Below are positions 46,996 through 58,349 of a stretch of 64,000 bases of DNA, piece by piece. This stretch comes from Emydura subglobosa. Its lineage: Eukaryota > Chordata > Testudines > Chelidae. The stretch covers positions 52,408,838 through 52,472,837 of the forward strand of contig ML679958.1 in the NCBI GenBank assembly GCA_007922225.1. Direction: 5' to 3'. The position numbers and the translations under genes are program-made. The number at the start of each line of letters is the position of its first letter. The first letter of the stretch is position 1. A model generated the notes under the pieces. It was not told where the DNA came from. It searched no databases and was given only the letters and a program-made list of their open reading frames with translations.

Positions 46996-48241
46996 ATTAA
47001 CTTGTGCCCCTCACTATCAACAGGTACCAGTCGTGTCTGCATGCTGGATTGCACAGTCTCACACTTACCATTCACTCACTCTATCTCCAAGTGGAGTGTG
47101 GGGGTGGGAATGGGATGGGACAGCTAGCTGGTATTAACTGGAGAGGACCTCTTCCCTGTTCCCTTCTGGATAACAAGAGGGGCTGACCAATTCTTCTTCC
47201 TGTATCTCCACGGATGTCCTAGGGAGACCCCTTTCCCATGCCAAGGGATGGGTAGTGGGAAAGCTCCTTGGCTTTCCTCTCAAGGTGGGAATTGCTGGAC
47301 TCTCTTCTCCCCCACAAAGCTATCGGAAGGGATGTCAGCATCTAGCGATATTCTTCTGGGTCAACACCCAACTTGAGGTGAGCTCCTAATATCCAAATCT
47401 CGAGAAGGCAAAAATAGTGCTATCACAGATCTCTTCTGTGCCTGCAGAGCAACAGTGGTAGTAGTACAGTGGAAGCACAGCAGTGCTGCAGTGTGACTCC
47501 ACATTACAAGTGAGCCTAGATACTCACTGAAGTCTGGTTTTGTGAAGCTGGGACATCAGAAAACACAAAGGCAGACTGTAGTTGGCATGTGGAATGTACA
47601 ATGAGTAAGGTTAAAAAAACAGCACTAATATTTCTCTCCTTATCTGCCATGTTGTGGTCTCAGAGGATGATGCAAAATCCTATCGTTTGTCTCCTTCACC
47701 TGGGACACATTTCAAATGTGTGGCTGAATATTTGTCCGTGGGAAATGGGTGGTGGAAATTCAGTTGACACTCCTTCTATCGTAATAGCATATCTTGGTAT
47801 TCTGAGTGTGTTGATGCTAGTGGAATAGAAGTTGGGTAGAGGGAGGGTTTACCAGTAAACATTAATGGACTGACCATGTTATTTTATAATATTTTGTCCT
47901 GTGAAACTGGCTTAACAGTGGTGGTAACACTTTTTTCATTGAAATTAATGTGGGGTGGGTAAACAGTAGTGTTGGATGCAACTATGTGGTATTGCTAGCA
48001 ACAGAATTCATCTCTATTCAACAATGTTGTGGGGACCAGCAACCCGTTCTGATAGAGTGGCAGTATTTTTCCTATGTTTTTATAATCTCCTTTTTTGATT
48101 TAACTGTTGGAAAACCCGCAAAAGCAATAACTATGTACACTGAAATGAGTCACAAACCACTGGCAGTGCTCTCTTCATTGCAGTAAGTTACCAAATATTT
48201 AAAATAGCACTTTAGTTTTGAGTCAGTCAATTTTCTTCCCA
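46996..48241. other. Unassigned DNA
   Basis: No gene or clear repeat. Frames under 80 codons. Confidence 0.4.
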
Positions 48242-48272
48242 CCCCCCCCCCACCCCGGGGGGGGGGGGGGGG
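48242..48272. repeat. C-run/G-run junction
   Basis: Ten C, one A, four C, then sixteen G. The halves are nearly complementary, so it can form a hairpin and the G-run can stack. Such junctions are error-prone in sequencing; the exact lengths may be artefactual. Confidence 0.85.
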
Positions 48273-48584
48273 TCTTTTTCAGTAATGCCACTGAGTTACT
48301 TGGGGTGAGATAAGCAGAAAGCGAGAGAACTAGGTGTCAAATGAATAACAGAATTTTTTAATATGACAAATGTAATGAACAAAAACAACATAATTTGTTA
48401 TAACTATTAATAGCTGACCTTCAACTGCTCCTCAGAGAAAATACATAATAGAGAAGAAAGTTTCACCATAAATGACAATGATCTTCATAAGATTATATAT
48501 ACATTATAGTACAATATCATACATATAATTACTATAGAAATGTATATGATCTAGTTAGATGCATGTTTGCAAGTGTGTATTTAG
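48273..48584. other. AT-rich unassigned DNA
   Basis: No gene. TA-rich around 48490-48540. Confidence 0.4.
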
Positions 48585-49302
48585 ATTTCAAGTCCAAAAA
48601 GGAACTATTCTGGTCATCTAGTCTGACCTCCTGTATAACACAGGCCATGGAACTTCCCCCAAAATAATTCCTAGAGCACATCTTTTAGAAAAAACAATCA
48701 GTCTTGATTTAAAAATTGCCTGAGATGGAGAATCCACCATGGTCCTTGGCAAATTATTCCAATGTTTTCTAATCTTTAATCATTGTTGTGACTCATCTCT
48801 GAACCCTCTCCAATTTCTCAACATCCTTCTTGAATGATGGACACCAGAACTGGACACTATTTCAGCAATACTCACACCACTGCTAAATTAGAGGTAAAAT
48901 AACCTCTCTACCCCAACTCGAGTGTTCCCTGTTTATGCATCCAAGAATTGGATTAACCTTTTTGGCTCAAACCGAGAGCTCATATTCAGATGTTTATATC
49001 CACCATAATCCCCAAATCTTTTTCAGAGACACTGCTTCCCAGGATAGAACCCCCCCCCACATCCTGTAAATATGGCCTACCTTCTTTGTTCTTATTTACA
49101 TTTAGACATATTCAAATGCATATTGTGTATTTGTGCCCAGCTTACTACATGACCTAGATTACTCTGTATCAGTGACCTGTACTCTTCATTTTACTATTCC
49201 CCCCGAGTTATGAGTCATCTGCAAACTTTAACATTTTTATCAATGATCTGGAAGAAAACAAAAAATCACCATTGATAAATAGAACCGATCCCTGAAGGAT
49301 CC
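48585..49302 (-). mobile_element. CR1 LINE, antisense, with inverted inner segment
   Basis: Order on the plus strand: AACTATTCTGGTCATCTAGTC, CTGAACCCTCTCCAATTTCT, CCAGAACTGGACACT, CCCCAAATCTTTTTC, GAGTCATCTGCAAACTTT. This parallels the antisense CR1 at 11308-12515. At 49230-49276 a 47-bp piece is in the opposite (sense) orientation, AACATTTTTATCAATGATCT and on, after which GAACCGATCCCTGAAGGATC is antisense again. No open frame. Confidence 0.85.
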
Positions 49303-49401
49303 TTATATATATAAATTATATATACATATCCATACACACACACACACACACACACACAAGACTTTATATATATATATAGGGATCCTGCAGGGATTGGTTC
49401 T
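49281..49401. repeat. Fold-back inverted repeat around (TA)n(CA)n
   Basis: The left arm AGAACCGATCCCTGAAGGAT plus TATATATA (49281-49316) is mirrored by TATATATA plus GATCCTGCAGGGATTGGTTC (49364-49401). Between them lie TA-rich DNA and (AC)n at 49334-49358. Confidence 0.8.
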
Positions 49402-49420
49402 TGATCCTACACTATTTAAC
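49379..49420 (+). mobile_element. Short CR1 RT piece in sense orientation
   Basis: GGGATCCTGCAGGGATTGGT then TCTTGATCCTACACTATTTAAC is CR1 sense sequence from the RT block (the GSVLGP-LFN region). It duplicates, head-to-head, the piece at 49277-49302. It runs into a second (AC)n at 49419-49446. Confidence 0.75.
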
Positions 49421-49446
49421 ACACACACACACACACACACACACAC
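49419..49446. repeat. (AC)n microsatellite
   Basis: About 13 AC units beginning directly at the end of the sense CR1 piece (TTTAACACAC). Confidence 0.9.
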
Positions 49447-49764
49447 TTAATGGTTTAGCACTTTAGGGATTTTATAAAATATATATAAAAATATATTTTT
49501 ATTATTGCTCAGATTATCTGGTTTGCCTAAGGTATGGAAAACATATTATTGGGTGCCGGGGAGGCAAGGTGAAAGTGGATTAAGTCACCTTTATGCTGTC
49601 CTGATCCTGGCACTGTTTGGGAGCAGAGCTGTGTAATAATCAGTTTTTTGGTTTGCTGGCAATTCCAAAAACATTGAAAGAAAAGTTTGTTTTCCGTAAA
49701 ATAAAAATGGCGTTCCCCCCTAATTTTTTTAAGCAAGTTGAAAATTTGAAAGCTTTTGAGACAA
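49447..49764. other. AT-rich unassigned DNA
   Basis: TA-rich near 49475-49500; otherwise nothing recognised. Confidence 0.4.
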
Positions 49765-49965
49765 TATGCAAAGTTTTGATTTGAGCTACTTTCATGGGAT
49801 GGATATAAGTGCTCAAGGTTGCAGCTGCATCAAATTCTTTAGGTAAACCATGTGGTTATTCTTATGGAATGGCAGCCACACTTCCACCACAGAGGTAATC
49901 CCGTTATGCACAGGATATAATTATTAATGTCATACAATTTAAATCTATGCAAAGTTTTGATTTGA
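49765..49965 (+). repeat. Local duplication, first copy
   Basis: 174 bp (49780-49953) recur at 51083-51256 with about nine substitutions and no length change. This copy is also flanked by an exact 20-bp direct repeat, TATGCAAAGTTTTGATTTGA (49765-49784 and 49946-49965), giving a 181-bp period. Confidence 0.9.
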
Positions 49966-50084
49966 CTCCAAAATTTAATGTAGACCTCCAGGCTTTTTAT
50001 GTAAAGGAAAGGACTAGATTCACAAAATGGCTGAAGAAGGAGGTGATGTTGCTGCTTCCTCCCTCCTAAGCTTCAACCCAGGGG

Positions 50085-50335
50085 ATAGGGAACTCATCTA
50101 AGATACAGGAGACCCAGGGTCAATTCCTCCCTCTAGCTGATGGGGAGAAGGGATCTGAACTTAGGTCTTCTACATAGCCTATAGGATATTCTGGTGATTC
50201 TTTCTCAGTCTTTCCTCATGAAGCTGTTCCACTCTTTATACATAATTGTTGGAGCAGAGACATGAACTTGGGGCTCCTACATCTTAGATAAATGTCCTAA
50301 TTACTAGGCTATAGAGTAAGTCTCATGATCTTTCC
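50085..50335. mobile_element. SINE-like dispersed repeat
   Basis: GGGAACTCATCTAAGATACA, GAGACCCAGGGTCAATTCC, GGATCTGAACTTAGGTCTTC, TAATTACTAGGCTATAG: the order of a reptile tRNA-related repeat. GGTCAATTCC resembles a tRNA B box. Edges approximate. Confidence 0.5.
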
Positions 50336-51082
50336 CTGGCCCAGTGACTATCCCTTGTCATCCACAGTGGCAATTTATAGTCTGTAATGATTCCATAGAT
50401 GATGGGTGGTCTAATGTGTTCATCTTAAAGATGGGTTTGTCATCTCACCAATAATTACTCCATTGCTACAGGTTGTAAAGCTGACCAAGAGATGGAGAGT
50501 CTGTGCAAATTAATTCTCCTCCAGTGACCTACAACTTGCAATCATTGATCCATCTTCTCCCCTGCCCACTCCCAGATGCACAACAGCCAATATGTTTAAG
50601 AAGCAATGACGTTCCAGTATGGCTGTTGAAGCAGTAGTACAGAGAGAAAGAAAACTTTTTAAACAAACCACTTTGGGAAGGGGCCCCTGATTGCTGGGTA
50701 TTTGGTAAATATAAAAGTGTTCAGTTCATGTTTTTACCTAGGAGAGAGACTGATTATTAGAGTCAGCCATGTCAGCTATTGGCCTACTTCTTATAGAAGT
50801 AAAGTGGGGGAGGGGAGGGGACATATGCCAATGGTAGACATAAACTGCTCTCCTTATCTGACAGACAAATAAGAAAAAAGAATGAGGGGTGGATTGGTTT
50901 TGCAAAATGTTGGTTTGGTTTTGGGTTGTGAAAAAAGAAAGCCAGAAGAGGCACAGATTCAGATAATCCACACCCCCTGACCCCCGACCAAATTGTGGGA
51001 AGGTTTGAATAAAAAGTTCTGGTTTTATCCCACCTCCAAGCACCAGTGCATCCAGACCTTTTTAAAAACCTCTGGTCACAAT
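50336..51082. other. Unassigned DNA between duplicated units
   Basis: No gene. Overlapping minus frames (50738-51119) match no family. Confidence 0.4.
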
Positions 51083-51256
51083 TTTGAGCTACTTTCATGG
51101 GATGGGTATAAGTGCTCAAGGTTGCAGCTGCATCAAATTCTTTAGGTAGAGCACATGGTTATTCTTAAGGAATGGCAGCCACTCTTCCACCACAGAGGTA
51201 ATCCTGTTGTGCACAGGATATAATTATTAATGTCATACAATTTAAATCTATGCAAA
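51083..51256 (+). repeat. Local duplication, second copy
   Basis: Same 174-bp unit as 49780-49953, same orientation, about 95% identical, starting TTGAGCTACTTTCATGGGAT. It lacks the 20-bp flanking repeat of the first copy. Confidence 0.9.
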
Positions 51257-51649
51257 TAAAAACCCTTTACTACGTCCAGCTGGCCAACATTCCATTCTGA
51301 CATTCCATCCACACCTGTGTTGCCCACAGTCCTTTTCATCTCATCCATTCCCACAATCCAGCACAGAAAATGCACTTTTCTAAAGAACTCAGGAGCAATT
51401 CAGAGTTTTGGTGAATAGGTCCATTAGGCAGAAGTAATCACCTTTTTTAGATAATTATAGGAGAGCTTTGCAAATTTTCAGCACTGTATATAATAACAAT
51501 TATGCAAGAGTGTGAATGTAAAATAGTTAATGCACATCCCCAGTAGGTAGTTTTCGTACATGACTATATTGGTTATTCCTAAATACTTTTCATAGCACTA
51601 AATGAGCATAAACAGCTAAATGTTTGTTAAAGTTATCTCTTAGGTTCTA
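51257..51649. other. Unassigned DNA
   Basis: No gene or repeat recognised. Confidence 0.4.
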
Positions 51650-51790
51650 ATTCAGCAAAGCATTTTGATAAGCTTGCCCCTGTTCAGCAAAGCGTTTACA
51701 TGTGTACTTAAATTCTATTGGCTTCAGTGGGGTTTAAGTGTATGCTTAAAGTTAAGCACACATTTAAGTACTTTGTTGAATAAGGACCCT
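51650..51790. mobile_element. Palindromic MITE
   Basis: CAGCAAAGCGTTTACATGTG on the left is mirrored by ACACATTTAAGTACTTTGTTG on the right, around ATTGGCTTCAGTGGGG and CTTAAAGTTAAGC. It matches a common turtle palindromic repeat type. Confidence 0.6.
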
Positions 51791-54104
51791 TAATGTTAAA
51801 GGCCAAATTCCACCCAGATAATCACCCCATGTAACCCCAATTGAAGCCAATAGCATTACCAGTTTTAACCTTAAACTCCTGTTCAAGCTAGCAGTGTTCA
51901 CAAAAGTGTGCAAAACTCCAACAATCAAAGTACTATTTTTTGCTCTTCTCTACATCAGAACAAAACACAACACTGTTTAGCTAATATTGGTCAATTTTAT
52001 TAAAACAAAATTGCATGTGTTGTCCATGTGATTTGAAATGGATGATAAAACATGGAGCAAACAGGGTTTAAAAGGGAAATGCCGAGAAACTCTTAATTGT
52101 AGCTTTGCTATGTGATGCTTGCCAATAAAAGAAAAGTTGCAGGATATTAAAGTTTACAAAAATTATGCCCTTGAGGAAGCCAGTGTAGTTTGTCTCACAA
52201 TGGGAACCAGCCATTATGCTAATTTAACAGGGACAACACTGCATTTTCTCATCTGGTATTGGTACAGGTTTAAAAAGAAAACCTCCTATTACCCTTGCCT
52301 TTTCTGCTATTCTTACCTATTCCTCATTGTATTGAACTGGTACCAAATTGGAAGCAGTGCACTGACAAATACTGCATTTAGAAGGGTTGATTTAACACAA
52401 TAGCAGAGCAGCAGGCTGGTTGTGGCAGTGACAGCAGTGCTAAGAGGATTTCAAAGCATTGTAACACATTCTAAATATTTCTCTTATCTTTCCAATTTTT
52501 TAATTTACCCACTCATTCATTGCAATCTCTTTCTGTTCAGAAATAACTTCCAGTTGGGGAAACAGAACTAAGTAGTATACTGGAGCCATTCACCTCTATA
52601 CTTATTTTGACTGCTTAATTTTGGCAGATATATGCTAATGACTTTATTCAAGCCATTACAGTACTCACCTATTTTATGACGTGATATGGTGTGTAGTATA
52701 TAATCTTTCTTTCTATCTAGTCTGTCCTTCTGATGCCAAATAAGAGGATGGAAACTGGAAAGAGAAAAACTAATCTGCAGAAAGCAACCCAAATTCAATT
52801 AGAAATGCTTGAAAAGATAGAAATTAGCATTGAACTAAAGAATAAATTCCAAGCTTTGACAGACTGAAGGCCTGAATGCCAGATGCAAAGTGATGATGTG
52901 TGCAAAGGTTGATTCCTCAGAGGAAGTAGCAGCCAAGATGTTGGTGAAGTAACCAAGGTATCAACTGAAATGTGAGAGAGATGGTTAAATGTACTGAACT
53001 GTGCAAGGCCTTGAGGGAGAAGATTGCAGGGGACATCAGTAAATACAGCTTCAGCCAAATACAGAAGAGTCTGGAAGGAAACAGATGCTACAGTAAGATT
53101 AAAAAAAGAAACCGAGTGAAGGGGTAACAGTATGCCCCAAGGACAGGATTATATATACCTTTCTGTGATAGCAGGAACAGGAAATGAACAGCAAGATAAA
53201 GATATGTGCTCATAGAAGAAGTAGAGTAGGATGCGTTGAATACAACAAAAAGTGTGCTGAGGTAAGAAGATATTAGAAATGGCGTTGTGAAAAACAGGGG
53301 ACTATAGAACTGGAAAGAAAGAAGGCCATTTTATATGCATTCACAGCTATTTATCATCCGCATTCTTCTATAAAAATTACTGCAGAAGACTATATGACTT
53401 ACTTATATTCTTACTCTTTCAGTATATTATTTTGTACCATGGGCCTATGAGTAACCTATACAATACGCTTAAATGATTGAGAAATTGACCAACTATACAA
53501 TCAACTTTTACTGAACCAGGAGAGCAGAGAGGCTATTAATCGGGATGTTCTATGGGTGAACTCCACCAAATGATTAATGAATTCCTGGTAAAGATGAATA
53601 AAAAATAACCTGCCAACGTGAATGGCATTCACTGATTATGAGAGAGGTGCTGACCATCAGGGGAAAGAAAAGGAAAAGAGAAATGCAGTGCTGAGAATGG
53701 AGTAGAAGGGACTCAGGCATAAGAAAGCGCTATATGCAATTTTGGAGTAACATATAAAGGGCTGGGCTGTGGCTGGCTTAGCTGGTGTGTGCAAAGAGGA
53801 AGAGAAGGCAGAAGGATGACTTTTCCCTCTCTCTTCACCCAGCAGCCCTTTTGCACATCTGCACAAACTTGGTCCTTGCGTTCTTGTGCACAAAGACTGA
53901 GAATATCTTAAAGAGACGAGGTAGGATGAATTGGGGCAGGGATGAGAGGGCTGTGTGGGGAGTGGATATGGCACCCTTTGGAAGCTTTCAATGTGTCTTT
54001 GTTCAGTACTCCTGAGTCAGCCATAATGTGTCCAGGGGCTGCTCCTGGGCTGGACCCTCTCCACATACAGCATAATCGAGGTGCTGGTTGTAAGAGCCAG
54101 AATA
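51791..54104. other. Unassigned DNA, no gene
   Basis: About 2.3 kb without gene. 51800-51870 has another diverged MITE-like piece (CCAAATTCCACCCAGATAA). Frames up to 105 codons (minus, 53657-53974) are Ser/Leu/Pro-rich, without motif. Confidence 0.4.
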
Positions 54105-54900
54105 GAATTTGTCACAGTTCCCAAGGTAACTACATCGCTGATCCCTTCATGGTCTTCTCAAGGCCACCTCTCTAAGTCTTGGACTCCTACCTGTCAGTTT
54201 GCTTGGAGCAGGAGGGGATCCTCTGATCCACTCCCTTCAGACTGGGCATGAGGCTCCAATTCACTGTGATTATCTCAGCCAGTCTGGTTTTAGTTCAGCA
54301 TCTGCACTCCTGTTCTCTCATGAGCAATGATAGGGTTAGCCAATGACCAGACAGCTTTCATAAAAGAAAGTATTACAGTGAAAACAAATCTTAAACAATA
54401 AGATATGTCACCCATCTTCTACATGGAGTCTCTGGCAGGGTCAAAAGTGCTTTGTGTCCTCCCCAGAACCTGTCTCTCTCCTAAAAGTCTCATGTCCATT
54501 TCTGGACTGAGGGTGAGTGACCCTCTCCTCAGCTCAAGGCAATTACTTTACACAGTTTGCAGTTCTTTCCTTGCGAGGCCTCTTGAACCAGCTCAAACCG
54601 GTACATGCTATTTTCCCCATGGGGTGTAGCTTCCATAGACTTGTTATCTGTATTAGGGATTTGAATTAATTCCCTCCCAGCACCCAGTGATTTCAGTTCC
54701 TGCAGGAAACCCTTTCATACTCCAATTTAGCCAGGAATACAATCACTAACCAGCCCATGCAGATAAATATAACATTGATAATGTTGATACAATAGTCTTG
54801 GAATATTCCAATGTCCATAGCTTCTGTCACATCTCAGTAAAATAGTCTTTGAATACCCCAGACTTCCAAAGCATCTCATCTATCACAGAATTCATAAATC
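54105..54900 (-). mobile_element. LTR-like element, antisense (tentative)
   Basis: Composition and order (AGCCAATGACCAGACAGCTT, TTTCATAAAAGAAAGTATTA, then long CT-rich stretches) resemble antisense reptile LTRs. Within it AATAGTCTTGGAATATTCC and AATAGTCTTTGAATACCCC mark a diverged tandem unit of about 58 bp. No TATA or poly(A) order could be fixed. Confidence 0.35.
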
Positions 54901-56624
54901 CTGGACTTCCATTGTGTTGCAAAAGAGGGGAAACAAACTTTCAATTCTTCTGCTTTTTTTGCCAGAATGGACCATACTAAATCTTGGTTTAAGAGAAACT
55001 GACACATTACAAAAGTAAATTTATATTTCTTACTGGGGATGCAATCCCACTGAAGTTAATGGATTTGTTCCATGGCTGAATTTGGTCCAATGTCTTCCAG
55101 TAGTCAGACTGAGAATGAATAGCAATAAAAATGTCTTGGGTTCCAAATATTATTATTTTCCTCATTGACAAAACTTGCAATTTCTAAAAAATCACCTAGA
55201 AACCAGTTCTTTGGGGCAGGGACTGAATTTTCCTGTGGATTTGTATAGCATTTAACAAAACAGAACTTTTGGACTCTACTGAATTGCCAGAAATAAATAA
55301 CAACCATCAAAGATGAATGCAAAAAACAACTACCCAGAGGCTCAATCAGAAATCATTTCAATCAGACAGAAGAAAGAAAGATTGGAATAGAAAGGGACTG
55401 CTTTGGAACAAAAATCAAAATTAGTATAATTTAGAAGTTGCAAGTTCAAACTGAACAGAAATCACATGGAAGAAGTTAAAGAACACCACTTTTCACTACA
55501 CTGTTCTGCATTTTGCTCCTCTAGTTCAGAATATTATGAAAGAGACACAATAGAAAGAGATTATTTATAGGGAAAAATGCAATAGAGAGTGGTCAGATAA
55601 ATTATATTGCTGCGTCGTTGTATCAGTCAGGAATTAGATCTAAGAAATGGGGAAAAATATTACTATTGTGGTAACAAATATAACTAAGGCTGAGGTAGCC
55701 ATGCTATTCAAAATCCCTATTTTCATGTTGCTAATGGTTTTCTCAGAAATTGACCTTTTAAGCTGATATTCCTCATAATAGTCCTTCTTTTCTACTTTGT
55801 ACTGTAGTAGATTTCCATTAGACACATGAAAAAACAAACCACAACCTTAGTACAGAAGGCATCGTACATAGTGCTAAGAAAAAAATGATATGAATTGATA
55901 TGCTATGTCTTGACTGTTCTAAATTCTAAATGAATTTTTATATAAGCTTGAAATTACCTGCATGGAAGAAAAATTGTTTTGTGTAGGCCTTTTTATATTT
56001 TATTTATTCTTGGCTAACCCCAAAATTGCTTGGCTATAAATGTTATATTTGACATGTAGTAAGATCTCAGTAAGAAAATCTGGATAGAGGTTGGAAATAG
56101 TTTAAAATGGCATAGTGTTCATGCTCAGTCTGGAAATCAGTATGCAAACAGGTACATCTAATTTAGTGTGTGAGCAGGTGTATTTTTATTGCTATTATTA
56201 TTAGGTTGGGTATGTTTAATACACAGGAGGCTGTCAGAGTGGCTAGAGAAAAAGGCTGGAAATCAGAAGACTGACTCCACAGTCATGGAGTGTGATTGAA
56301 ATCTTGAGGGGAATAGCACCTCAGTGGTGGGTATTTAGTGTCTCTCCAGCCACCAAATTGCTCCCCACTTCCAAAAGGACAGAATCTGTGACGCCATCCT
56401 ATCAGACTCATGATGCTGATAGCCAAGAGGTCCTGTGCATGCTCAAAATTTCACAGTACTCCACAAAGTACAGTTTACCATCCTCCATTGCTCAGCTACA
56501 GTGGAACTAATGGTGCCACATGCACTGCCTCCTTCCTGAGTAACGATCTGGCTCTTAGTATATTTATACATACCTATATACTGGGTGCAAAGATACACAT
56601 ACTGCATATATGTGATGTTGACAG
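54901..56624. other. AT-rich unassigned DNA
   Basis: No gene. Short pieces resemble SINE tails (55205-55265, TTTGGGGCAGGGACTGAATT) and a MITE centre (55036-55095). 56225-56300 weakly resembles a SINE 5' half. Confidence 0.4.
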
Positions 56625-56740
56625 CATGTGGGGCAGGGACTATATTTTTGTTCTGTATTTGCACAGTGCCTTGCATGATGAGATCCCAGTTTATGGATCT
56701 GGCATCTGGGCGCTGTCTCAGTACAAATATAAATAGAAGA
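56625..56740 (+). mobile_element. CORE-SINE/MIR-like 3' tail
   Basis: GTGGGGCAGGGACTATATTT, TTGTTCTGTATTTGCACAGT, GCCTTGCATGATGAG and GGGCGCTGTCTCAGTACAAA follow the tail order seen at 18555, with a short tandem-like insertion. Confidence 0.75.
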
Positions 56741-57910
56741 GTCATGTAATAAACCGGATATTATGCAACTATGATTGACTCAACTTCTCTCTGTCCATAA
56801 TCTATTTTCACTGGAATTGTCAATATTCCAATTCCCTGAGTGCCTTCAAACAGCATTTTTTAAAAACCCACCAACCGATCCTTTTTTTAAATGCATTTTC
56901 CCCATGTGCTGATGTCATTTCAGGGTCAGAGACTTATACACTCTTAGGGGCTAGTGCCTTGTTTTCTTTGTCTTCTGTGAAGTGCCTAGCACAATTTTGG
57001 GAGGAATTTTATGCAGGAATAAGGAATAATTATAGATCAGGGGAGTTGGGGTGGGGGAGGAGGGCAGGTATTTGTATAGCAGTGAACATGATGACAGATG
57101 CTGGCAAGTAGACAAACTGAATTATGGCAAACTTACATTTGTAACATAAATCCGGTTAATATCTTAATTAAATACAATAATCCTCTCCTATTAAACAAAC
57201 AAACAAAACCTAGGTTAATTTTTGGCTGGCAAGTAACCAGTCCTAAATCAGATGTTGGATCTGATGCAGCAAAGTGCTTACCAGCCTCGGGTCATGTCCT
57301 TAATGCTAAGTGAAAGGGAAACCTGCTTCTCATTCAATGATTGCTCAGCTATAATAAACTGCTAACATTTTTTAATTTGATACTTTACACACTCATTAAA
57401 CTCTGGTATCATATAACAGGGCAGAAGGTTTAGTTTTTTTTCACAAGAGCAATTTTCTTCTGAAGCCTGAACATTTCAGTGCTGTACTGTAATTTTCAGG
57501 GATACATATACTTGGTGAAATGAATTACACTGCTTCTGAAAATAGCGAAAACCAAAGACAAATTAAAAAAAAAAAAATCTAGTGCATAAACAGTTGTGTG
57601 GCTGCAAATCATGTAGAGGGGGAAAACTTATAAACAGACACCTTTATAAATAAATAGGCCATTGCAGTCTTCATCTCCACAGGAGGGAGGGAAAAAAAAG
57701 CTTTGAAATAACTTTCTTAAATCTTGATTTAGTACAACGCTTATTTTCTCAGATATACAGCCAAAAAGCCAACCATCTTGAATTTATTCACCTCTTCAGA
57801 TAAGGCAGAGAAAATAATGATCAAAGTGCCTAATATAAGCAAAATGAACAACTAATATACTTGTGGAAAATAAAATGTGTACTTTAAAAAGGCCTCAAGA
57901 CTCATTCTTT
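56741..57910. other. AT-rich unassigned DNA
   Basis: No gene. 56940-57000 weakly resembles the same SINE tail. A-runs near 57567-57580 and 57690. Confidence 0.4.
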
Positions 57911-58045
57911 CCAGAGGGGTAGCCGTGTTAGTCTGTGTACAGCAAAAACAACGAGAGTTCTGTAGCACCTTAAAGACTAACAAATTTCTGCAGGCATAAG
58001 CTTTCGTGGGCTGCAATCCACTTCGTCAGATGCATAAATCTCGTT
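57911..58045 (+). mobile_element. Dispersed SINE-like repeat
   Basis: CCAGAGGGGTAGCCGTGTTA, GTCTGTGTACAGCAAAAACA, TAGCACCTTAAAGACTAAC, GGCATAAGCTTTCGTGGGC, CACTTCGTCAGATGCAT: the full motif order of a repeat very common in turtles. Class left open. Confidence 0.85.
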
Positions 58046-58208
58046 GTTTTTATTCTTTCAGTTGTTACCTTAGTCAGCGGGGGTATAGTCTGAGTAAGGA
58101 CTGCAGGATCAGGCACTACAGCTGGTTAATCACACAGTAAGAAGGGAAAATAATAAAGGATTAATGTTAATAGTTAGAAATAACTTTAAAAATAATTAAA
58201 AAGAGCAC
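58046..58208. other. Unassigned DNA
   Basis: Nothing recognised. Confidence 0.4.
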
Positions 58209-58210
58209 TA

Positions 58211-58347
58211 AGACACAAGAGGTTATGCTTTACTGGACCATCAATACATGTCTTGGGTGCATTGTTAGGCATAATGCTATAAGCCAAGTGCCTTCAACCA
58301 TCTGAGGCATGTATTAATGGATCAATTCAATGTAGCCTCTTGTGTCT
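58211..58347. mobile_element. MITE with TA duplication, Tc1/mariner-type
   Basis: Perfect terminal inverted repeats AGACACAAGAGG / CCTCTTGTGTCT, flanked on each side by TA (58209-58210 and 58348-58349). Arm similarity continues inward for about 45 bases (CATCAATACATG against CATGTATTAATG). 137 bp, no ORF. Confidence 0.75.
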
Positions 58348-58349
58348 TA

